Positions 50,703 to 57,484 of a DNA stretch of 64,000 nucleotides are shown one piece after another. Within the stretch, counting starts at the first letter, position 1, and each line of letters begins with the position of its first letter. A program made the position numbers and the translations under genes. The stretch is taken from positions 505,001 to 569,000 of the forward strand of contig NZ_JAMZDX010000003.1 of the NCBI RefSeq assembly GCF_024172095.1, in the 5' to 3' direction. This DNA comes from Kitasatospora cinereorecta. GTDB lineage: Bacteria > Actinomycetota > Actinomycetes > Streptomycetales > Streptomycetaceae. The notes beneath the pieces were generated by a model. That model was not told the origin of the DNA. It saw nothing but the letters and a program-made list of their open reading frames with translations, and made no database searches.

Positions 50703-52043
50703 TCAGGCGGTGACGAGCGCCTCGGCGGGCAGCTCGACGTGGGCGCCCAGGTCGCGCAGCTTCGCCATGAAGTTCTCGTAGCCGCGGTTGATCAGGTCGA
50801 TGCCGTGCACGGTCGAGGTGCCCTCGGCCGCCAGCGCCGCGATCAGGTACGAGAAGCCGCCGCGCAGGTCCGGGATGACCAGCTCGGAGCCGATCAGCTT
50901 GGACGGGCCGGAGACCACCGCGGAGTGCTTGAAGTTGCGGGCGCCGAAGCGGCAGGGGGTGCCGCCCAGGCACTCGCGGTACAGCTGGATGTGCGCGCCC
51001 ATCTGGTTCAGCGCGCCGGTGAAGCCGAGCCGCGACTCGTACACCGTCTCGTGGACGATGGACAGGCCGGTGGCCTGGGTCAGCGCGACGACCAGCGGCT
51101 GCTGCCAGTCGGTCTGGAAGCCGGGGTGCACGTCGGTCTCCAGGGCGATCGCCTTGAGCTCGCCGCCCGGGTGCCAGAACCGGATGCCCTCGTCGTCGAT
51201 CTCGAAGGCGCCGCCGACCTTCCGGAAGGTGTTCAGGAAGGTCATCATCGGGATCTGGTCGGCGCCGCGGACGTAGATGTCGCCCTTGGTGGCCAGCGCC
51301 GCGCACGCCCAGGAGGCCGCCTCCAGGCGGTCCGGCAGCGCCTTGTGGTTGTAGCCGCCCAGCTCGTCCACACCGGTGATCAGGATGGTGCGGTCGGTGC
51401 CCATGGTGATGATCGCGCCCATCTTCTGCAGCACGCAGATCAGGTCGACGATCTCCGGCTCGACGGCCGCGTTGCGCAGCTCGGTCACGCCCTCGGCGAG
51501 CACCGCGGTGAGCAGCACCTGCTCGGTCGCGCCGACCGAGGGGTAGGGCAGCTCGATCTTCGTGCCGCGCAGCCGCTGCGGGGCGACCAGGTAGGTGCCC
51601 TGCGGGTGCTTCTCGATGGTGGCGCCGAACTGGCGCAGCACCTCGAAGTGGAAGTCGACCGGGCGGCCGCCGATGTCGCAGCCGCCCAGGCCCGGGATGA
51701 AGGCGTGGCCGAGGCGGTGCAGCAGCGGGCCGCAGAACAGGATCGGGATCCGCGAGGAGCCGGCGTGGGCGTCGATGTCGGCGACGTTGGCGCTCTCCAC
51801 GTGCGACGGGTCGAGGATCAGCTCGCCGTCCTCGTCGCCGGTGCGCACGGTCACGCCGTGCAGCTGCAGCAGGCCGCGGACGACCTTGACGTCCCGGATG
51901 TCCGGGACGTTGCGCAGGCGGCTCGGGCCCTGGCCCAGCAGTGCGGCGACCATGGCCTTGGGGACCAGGTTCTTGGCACCGCGGATCTGGATCTCGCCTT
52001 CGAGCGGGTTTCCGCCGTGGACCAGCAGGACGTCGTCGGTCAT
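50703..52043 (-). CDS. murA: UDP-N-acetylglucosamine 1-carboxyvinyltransferase
   Basis: 446 residues. First committed step of peptidoglycan synthesis: transfers enolpyruvate from PEP to UDP-GlcNAc. EPSP-synthase fold with substrate-binding K24-N25 (RGAKN) and the active-site loop GGCDIGGRPVD, whose C122 is the residue alkylated by fosfomycin (the Cys-to-Asp resistance change is not present). The start at MTDDVLLVHGG is the family start; an extension upstream has no support. A hairpin sits in its 5' region at 52101-52128. Confidence 0.97.
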   Translation of the reverse strand: MTDDVLLVHGGNPLEGEIQIRGAKNLVPKAMVAALLGQGPSRLRNVPDIRDVKVVRGLLQLHGVTVRTGDEDGELILDPSHVESANVADIDAHAGSSRIPILFCGPLLHRLGHAFIPGLGGCDIGGRPVDFHFEVLRQFGATIEKHPQGTYLVAPQRLRGTKIELPYPSVGATEQVLLTAVLAEGVTELRNAAVEPEIVDLICVLQKMGAIITMGTDRTILITGVDELGGYNHKALPDRLEAASWACAALATKGDIYVRGADQIPMMTFLNTFRKVGGAFEIDDEGIRFWHPGGELKAIALETDVHPGFQTDWQQPLVVALTQATGLSIVHETVYESRLGFTGALNQMGAHIQLYRECLGGTPCRFGARNFKHSAVVSGPSKLIGSELVIPDLRGGFSYLIAALAAEGTSTVHGIDLINRGYENFMAKLRDLGAHVELPAEALVTA

Positions 52044-52100
52044 CGTTCTCGCAATCCGGGAGCGCAGGGGAGGTTTTCGGCTGCGGAGCAGAGGGAAAGG

Positions 52101-52128
52101 CCCTCCACCATCCATAGATGGTAGAGGG
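52101..52128. promoter_or_regulatory. Hairpin in the murA 5' region
   Basis: CCCTC-C-ACCATC-CATA-GATGGT-A-GAGGG: 11 bp with one mismatch. On the minus strand it includes a TACCAT (52118-52123) that could be the murA -10 box, so the palindrome may be an operator rather than an RNA element. Confidence 0.4.
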
Positions 52129-52271
52129 TGGGCGATTGGTTCCCGTGTGCCCTATTGGTGATCATGCTTCCCCGGGGGCCCGGAGCGCCGGATGAATGGG
52201 CCGTACGGGTGGCCGGACCGGGTTTCGTGTTGGGCGCCCGTTCGGGGACGGACTGGGGGATCATTGCATGC

Positions 52272-52841
52272 ATGACCCCGGCCCTCTCGCACACCGGCCG
52301 ACTGCTCGTCGCTACGCCCGTGCTGACCGACCCGAACTTCGCCCGAGCTGTGGTTCTGCTGCTGGACCACGACGCGCAGGGCGCGCTCGGCGTGGTGCTG
52401 AACCGTCCGACGCCGGTCGACATCGCGAGCGTGCTCGACGGCTGGGCGGACCTGGCCGGCCGGCCCTCGGTGGTCTTCCAGGGCGGCCCGGTGGCACTCG
52501 ACTCGGCGCTGGCGATCGCGCTCGTCCCGGGTGAGGAGGGTCACGCCGAACCGCTCGGCTGGCGACGGGTGCACGGCGCGATCGGCCTGGTCGACCTGGA
52601 GGCCCCGCCGGAGGTGCTGGCCGGCGAGCTCGGCGGGCTGCGGGTGTTCGCCGGGTACTCGGGCTGGTCGCCCGGCCAGCTGGAGAACGAGCTGGAGGAA
52701 GGCGCCTGGTACCTGCTCGACTGCGAGCCCGGGGACGTCTTCAGCCCGGACCCGGAGCGGCTGTGGCGGACGGTGCTGCGCCGCCAGCGCGGCCCGCTGG
52801 CGATGCTCGCCACGTACCCGGACGACCCGACGATGAACTGA
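52272..52841 (+). CDS. YqgE/AlgH family protein (DUF179)
   Basis: 189 residues. Begins LSHTGRLLVATPVLTDPNFARAVVLLLDHD, the conserved YqgE opening; GVVLNRPT, QGGPV and GYSGWSPGQLENEL are all family landmarks. A compact cytosolic alpha/beta protein of unknown biochemical role, widely conserved in bacteria and once implicated in Pseudomonas alginate regulation. Divergent from murA across 228 nt. Two ATGs lie 4 nt apart; only the second is in this frame. Confidence 0.9.
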   Translation: MTPALSHTGRLLVATPVLTDPNFARAVVLLLDHDAQGALGVVLNRPTPVDIASVLDGWADLAGRPSVVFQGGPVALDSALAIALVPGEEGHAEPLGWRRVHGAIGLVDLEAPPEVLAGELGGLRVFAGYSGWSPGQLENELEEGAWYLLDCEPGDVFSPDPERLWRTVLRRQRGPLAMLATYPDDPTMN

Positions 52842-52887
52842 AACTCACCCGTTGTGCGCTTACTGGCCGCCTTCTCGGCGGTCCCCA

Positions 52888-52893
52888 TAGACT
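52888..52893 (+). promoter_or_regulatory. -10 element for a leaderless DUF3039 mRNA
   Basis: TAGACT ends 8 nt before the ATG at 52902. Confidence 0.5.
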
Positions 52894-52901
52894 TGGCACC
52901 C

Positions 52902-53177
52902 ATGAGCACTCTTGAGCCCGAGCGCGGCCTCGGCACCGGCACCCTGGTCGAGCCCGTCCCGCAGACCTCGCACGGCGACGGCGACCACGAGCGCTTTGCG
53001 CACTACGTCCAGAAGGACAAGATCATGGAGAGCGCCCTGTCGGGCTCTCCCGTGGTGGCCCTGTGCGGCAAGGTCTGGGTGCCCGGGCGCGACCCCAAGA
53101 AGTACCCGGTCTGCCCGATGTGCAAGGAGATCTACGAGGGTCTCAACACCCCCGAGGGCGGCGACGACAAGAGCTGA
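52902..53177 (+). CDS. DUF3039 family small protein
   Basis: 91 residues, short acidic protein of the actinobacterial DUF3039 family. The C-terminal half has VALCGKVWVPGRDP followed by YPVCPMCKEIYEG: three Cys, with a CxxC that suggests a metal-binding (zinc-knuckle-like) element. No membrane segment. Function unknown. The TAGACT hexamer 8 nt before the start indicates a leaderless transcript separate from yqgE. Confidence 0.82.
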   Translation: MSTLEPERGLGTGTLVEPVPQTSHGDGDHERFAHYVQKDKIMESALSGSPVVALCGKVWVPGRDPKKYPVCPMCKEIYEGLNTPEGGDDKS

Positions 53178-53244
53178 CCCGGTCCGGCGGGCCACTCGTG
53201 CAGTGGTCTATGCCAATCCGGGACGGCGGGGCAGGATGGTCCGC

Positions 53245-54987
53245 ATGGACCTCATCCCTGCCCCGCGGCGTTTCCGGGCCCTGCCCGAGCCGGCGTTCAC
53301 CCTCGGACCCGACACCGGCGTCCGGGTCGGTCCCGGCACCGGGCGGGCCGCCCGCCGGCTGCGCGCCGAGCTGGGCGCGGCCACCGGCTTCGACCTCGAC
53401 CCGGCGTCCGACGGCCGGATCGAACTGGCCCTCGACCCCGCGCTCGGCGCGGAGGCGTACCGGCTGGAGTCCGGACCGGACGGGATCCGGCTGACCGGCG
53501 GCGCGGAGGCGGGCCTCGGCCACGCCCTGCAGACCCTGCGGCAGTTGCTCGGCCCCGCGGCCCTGCGCCGCGCACCGCTGCCGGGCACCCGCTGGGAGGT
53601 CCCCGCCGTGCGGATCGAGGACGCCCCGCGCTTCGGCTGGCGCGGCGCCCTGCTGGACGTCTCCCGGCACTTCCTGCCCAAGGCGGACGTGCTGCGCTTC
53701 CTCGACCAGCTCGCCGCCCACAAGCTCAACGTGCTCCACCTGCACCTCACCGACGACCAGGGCTGGCGGATCGAGATCCGGCGCCACCCGCGGCTCACCG
53801 AGGTCGGCGCCTGGCGGGAGCGCTCGATGGTCGGCTTCCGCGCCGCCGACCGCCGCGACGACCGCCCGCACGGCGGCTACTACACCCAGGACGACCTGCG
53901 CGAGATCGTCGCGTACGCCGCCGAGCGGCAGATCGCCGTCGTCCCCGAGATCGACCTGCCCGGCCACGCCCAGGCCGCCATCGCCGCCTACCCCGAGCTC
54001 GGCAACACCGATGTGGTGGACACCGCCGCCCTCGGCGTCTGGACCGACTGGGGCGTCAACCCCAACGTGCTGAACGTCTCCGACGCCACCCTGTGCTTCG
54101 TCGAGGAGGTGCTGGAGGAGGTCCTGGAGATCTTCCCGTCCACCTTCGTCCACCTCGGCGGCGACGAGTGCCCCAAGGACCAGTGGAAGGCCAGCCCCGC
54201 CGCCCAGGCCCGGATCAAGGAGCTCGGCCTCGCCGACGAGGACGAGCTGCAGAGCTGGTTCATCCGCCACTTCGACCGCTGGCTGGCCGAGCGCGGCCGC
54301 CGCCTGATCGGCTGGGACGAGATCCTCGAGGGTGGGTTGGCCATTGCGGCCGAGCCGAAGGCTGCGCCGGTGCCGAGAGAGACGAGTGACAAGCGACCGA
54401 GGAACGAGGGAGCGCCGGAGCGAGGAACGTCGGCGCCGGACCGGGAGCAGCCGGAGGTGAGGCCGCGGTCACGGGCTGCGGTCTCCTCCTGGCGCGGCTA
54501 CGCGGGCGGGGTGGCCGCCGCGAAGGCCGGGCACGACGTGGTGATGTGCCCCGAGCAGCACGTCTACCTCGACCACCGGCAGGCGGCGGGGGAGGACGAG
54601 CCGATCCCGGTCGGTTACGTGCGCACCCTGGAGGACGTCTACCGCTTCGAGCCGCTCCCGCCCGAGCTGACCGCGCTCGACGACGGCGGGGCCGCCGCCG
54701 CCCACGTCATCGGTGTCCAGGCCAACCTGTGGACCGAGTTCATGGACGACGCCCGGGACGTCGACTACCGCGCCTTCCCCCGGCTCGCCGCCTTCGCCGA
54801 GGTCGCCTGGTCCGACCTGCCGCGCGACCCGGCCGCCCGGGACTGGGCCGGCTTCGAGCGCCGGGCCGCCGCCCACTACGCCCGGCTGGACGCCCTCGGC
54901 GTCGAGTACCGCCACCCGGCCGGACCGCGCCCCTGGCAGCGCCGTCCCGGCGTGCTCGGCCGCCCGATCGACGCCCGTCCCGAGTGA
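53245..54987 (+). CDS. GH20 beta-N-acetylhexosaminidase with an unusual insertion
   Basis: 580 residues from ATG (an in-frame ATG 3 codons earlier is possible); a CAGGAT hexamer 7 nt upstream hints at a leaderless mRNA. Removes terminal GlcNAc/GalNAc from chitooligosaccharides or wall fragments. An N-terminal GH20b domain (about 1-125) precedes the TIM barrel, with catalytic pair D307-E308 in HLGGDECPKDQW. No signal peptide, so probably intracellular. Between GWDEILEGGLA (about 356-366) and VSSWRG (413-418), where relatives have three or four residues, about 43 residues rich in Arg/Glu/Pro are inserted, using codons rare in the rest of the gene (AGA, AGT, CGA, AGG, GGA, TCA). Confidence 0.9.
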   Translation: MDLIPAPRRFRALPEPAFTLGPDTGVRVGPGTGRAARRLRAELGAATGFDLDPASDGRIELALDPALGAEAYRLESGPDGIRLTGGAEAGLGHALQTLRQLLGPAALRRAPLPGTRWEVPAVRIEDAPRFGWRGALLDVSRHFLPKADVLRFLDQLAAHKLNVLHLHLTDDQGWRIEIRRHPRLTEVGAWRERSMVGFRAADRRDDRPHGGYYTQDDLREIVAYAAERQIAVVPEIDLPGHAQAAIAAYPELGNTDVVDTAALGVWTDWGVNPNVLNVSDATLCFVEEVLEEVLEIFPSTFVHLGGDECPKDQWKASPAAQARIKELGLADEDELQSWFIRHFDRWLAERGRRLIGWDEILEGGLAIAAEPKAAPVPRETSDKRPRNEGAPERGTSAPDREQPEVRPRSRAAVSSWRGYAGGVAAAKAGHDVVMCPEQHVYLDHRQAAGEDEPIPVGYVRTLEDVYRFEPLPPELTALDDGGAAAAHVIGVQANLWTEFMDDARDVDYRAFPRLAAFAEVAWSDLPRDPAARDWAGFERRAAAHYARLDALGVEYRHPAGPRPWQRRPGVLGRPIDARPE

Positions 54988-55166
54988 CCCGGGGAACTCC
55001 GGATACGGACCCCACGTCGTGATCGGATGAACAGCCGATCACGCGTACAACGGCTTGGACGCATTTGCGCCCGAAGTTGTCCTGACTTGTGCACGACTGT
55101 CCGCGCCCCGGGAAGTGATCACCGAGCATTGTGTGCCAGAGTTGCCCAACCCGCACCGATCGCCCG

Positions 55167-55172
55167 TACCCT
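55167..55172 (+). promoter_or_regulatory. Candidate promoter of the molybdenum hydroxylase operon
   Basis: TACCCT, with a weak TTGCCC 19 bp upstream (55142-55147). Transcription would start near 55179, giving a leader of about 36 nt. Confidence 0.4.
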
Positions 55173-55214
55173 ACGGGCGGGGCCGCACTGCAGATGGAGC
55201 ACGGTGGAATCCTG

Positions 55215-56090
55215 GTGAACCGGACGATCATGCTGCCGACCTCGGTCGACGAGGCCGTCGAGGCACTGGCCGCCACCCCGGGCGCGGTGCCGGTGGCGGG
55301 TGCCACCGACCTCATGGAAGCCGTCAACGCCGGGCGGCTGCGCCCCGCCGCGCTGATCGGCCTCGGCCGGATCACCGAGCTGCGCGGCTGGCGCTACGAG
55401 GACGGCGGCACCGCCGTGCTCGGCGCCGGCCTCACCCACGCCCGGATGGACCGCCCCGACTTCGCCGCGCTCATCCCCGCGCTCGCCGACGCCGCCCGCA
55501 CCGCCGGACCCCCGCAGGTCCGCAACGTCGGCACGCTCGGCGGCAACATCGCCACCGCCGCCCCCACCGGTGACACCCTCCCGGTGCTCGCCGCCCTGGA
55601 GGCCACCGCCACCCTCGCCCGGGCCGGCTCGGTCCGCGAGGTGCCGATCAGCCACCTGCTCACCGGCCTCGACCCGCTGCGCCCCGGCGAGCTGCTGACC
55701 TGGGTGCGCGTCCCGCTGCTGCACGCGCCCCAGGTCTTCCTCAAGGCCGGCGGCCGCAGCGGCCCGGCCCGCGCCACCGCCTCCGTCGCCCTCGTGCTCG
55801 ACCCCGCCCGCCGCGCCGTCCGCTGCGCGGTGGGCGCCGCCGCCCCCGTCCCGCTGCGCCCGCTGGAGGCCGAGGCCTGGGTCGCCGGCTGCATCGACTG
55901 GGACGCCCGCGGCGAGGAGGGCGCCGCCCTGATCGACCCCGCCGCGCTCGCCGCCTTCGGCGAGTACGTGGCCGGAGCATGCGTACCCGACACCGGCCTC
56001 CCCGGCGAGGGGCCGGGCTCGGCAGCCGCCCGACTGCGGCGTACCGTATCGGTGCTGGCCCGCCGGGCACTGGGAAGGGCACTGAAGTGA
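55215..56090 (+). CDS. Molybdenum hydroxylase, FAD-binding subunit (XdhB/CoxM-like)
   Basis: 291 residues from a GTG preceded by GGTGGA; an ATG seven codons earlier (55194) is an alternative without RBS. The FAD_binding_5 domain has PVAGATDLMEAVNAG (pyrophosphate loop) and NVGTLGGNIATAAPTGDTLPVL, both binding FAD. A CO_dehydrogenase flavoprotein C-terminal domain follows (about 175-280). It passes electrons from the Fe-S subunit to an acceptor. First gene of a three-gene operon; its stop overlaps the next start (GTGA). Confidence 0.9.
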   Translation: MNRTIMLPTSVDEAVEALAATPGAVPVAGATDLMEAVNAGRLRPAALIGLGRITELRGWRYEDGGTAVLGAGLTHARMDRPDFAALIPALADAARTAGPPQVRNVGTLGGNIATAAPTGDTLPVLAALEATATLARAGSVREVPISHLLTGLDPLRPGELLTWVRVPLLHAPQVFLKAGGRSGPARATASVALVLDPARRAVRCAVGAAAPVPLRPLEAEAWVAGCIDWDARGEEGAALIDPAALAAFGEYVAGACVPDTGLPGEGPGSAAARLRRTVSVLARRALGRALK

Positions 56091-57484
56091 CGGACGACCT
56101 CGGGGACGGCCTCGTGAGCGGCGACGGGCCGGTGGACGGCGACGTGCGCCCCACCGCCTCGTACACCCTGCGCGTCAACGGGTTCGAACGGCCCGTCACC
56201 GACGCGTGGATCGGCGAGAGCCTGCTGTACGTGCTGCGCGAGCGGCTCGGCCTGGCCGGCGCCAAGGACGGCTGCGACCAGGGCGAGTGCGGTGCCTGCT
56301 CGGTGCAGGTCGACGGCCAGCTGGTGGCCGGCTGCCTGGTGCCCGCCGCGCTCGCCGCCGACAGCGAGATCGCCACCGTCGAGGGCCTGGCCGGCCCCGG
56401 CGGCGCGAGCGACGTCCAGCAGGCGCTGGCCGACTCCGGCGCCGTCCAGTGCGGCTACTGCACCCCGGGCCTGGCCATGGCCGTGCACGACCTGCTGCAG
56501 CGCAACCACCGGCCCAGCGAGGTCGAGGCCCGCCAGGCGCTCTGCGGCAACCTCTGCCGCTGCACCGGCTACCGCGGCGTGCTCGCCGCCGTCCAGAGCG
56601 TCGCCGACGCCCGCGAGGCCGAGCTGGAGGCCGAACTCGCCGCCGCCGAGGCCGCCGCCGGACAGCCCGCCGCCGCGGACACCGACACCGCCGGCAACGG
56701 GCCGACCGGCGCCGACGGCCCGCGCACCGCACCCGCCGTCGCCACCGAGCAGTCCGCCGCCGACCTCCCGCTGGCCGGCGAACTCCCGCTCTACGCCGAC
56801 GCCGAGCTCTGGCACGAGGCCGAGGTCCCGGCAGCCGCCGCCACCGGCGGCGTGGTCCCCGAGGAGGTCCTCGCGGGGCTCTCCGACACCGCCGAGATCC
56901 CCACCACCCACCAGACCGGCGTCTACGAGCCCGCCGCCCACCCGGCCGAGGCCTACCCGTACCAGACCACCCCGCCGCACGGCACGCCCTACGACCCCGA
57001 GGCCTACCGGACCGGCACCTTCCCCGTCGTCCCCGGCCCGGCCACCGGCTACGACACCGGCAGCTACGACACCGGCACCTTCCAGACCGGCACGTTCCAG
57101 ACCGGCAGCTTCGCCGCCGCCGGCTACGACACCACGGGCTACGACACCGGCAGCTACCCGCTGCCCGGCTACCAGCACGCCGGCTACGACCCCACGGTGT
57201 ACGAGACCACCGGCTACGACACCACCCCGGCCCACGGCACCACCCCCGACGGCCACCAGCACGACGGCACCCCGGCCCACGGCACGCCCTACATCCCCAC
57301 CCCGGCCCACGGCACCGCGCACGGCAGCGTCTACGAGACCCCGTACGACGGCACCACCCCCGCCCACGGCATCCCCGTACCCGGCACGCCCGGTGCACCC
57401 GTCCACCCCGGGTACGACTACAACACCGCCGCGCACACCACCCCCGCCCACGGCATCCGGCTCCCCGAGGACGAGAAAGCATGA
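56087..57484 (+). CDS. Molybdenum hydroxylase, [2Fe-2S] subunit with a long repeat tail
   Basis: 465 residues from GTG overlapping the upstream stop. The usual 160-170-residue core is complete: plant-type cluster Cys C63, C68, C71, C83 (GCDQGECGACS) and the second cluster C122, C125, C157, C159 (QCGYC, CGNLCRCTGY). Beyond it, about 290 extra residues are low complexity: Ala/Glu-rich, then YDTGSY, FQTGTF, YDTTGY units and at least five PAHGT/PAHGI units, ending HGIRLPEDEKA. No membrane helix. The tail has no recognised domain and could mediate assembly or localisation. Its stop overlaps the next ATG. Confidence 0.88.
   Translation: MTDDLGDGLVSGDGPVDGDVRPTASYTLRVNGFERPVTDAWIGESLLYVLRERLGLAGAKDGCDQGECGACSVQVDGQLVAGCLVPAALAADSEIATVEGLAGPGGASDVQQALADSGAVQCGYCTPGLAMAVHDLLQRNHRPSEVEARQALCGNLCRCTGYRGVLAAVQSVADAREAELEAELAAAEAAAGQPAAADTDTAGNGPTGADGPRTAPAVATEQSAADLPLAGELPLYADAELWHEAEVPAAAATGGVVPEEVLAGLSDTAEIPTTHQTGVYEPAAHPAEAYPYQTTPPHGTPYDPEAYRTGTFPVVPGPATGYDTGSYDTGTFQTGTFQTGSFAAAGYDTTGYDTGSYPLPGYQHAGYDPTVYETTGYDTTPAHGTTPDGHQHDGTPAHGTPYIPTPAHGTAHGSVYETPYDGTTPAHGIPVPGTPGAPVHPGYDYNTAAHTTPAHGIRLPEDEKA

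Noticed and set aside
57001..57470. Frameshifted fusion explaining the long iron-sulfur subunit tail
   Set aside because: The frame, codon bias and ATGA overlap with the next gene are all intact, so the tail appears genuinely translated.
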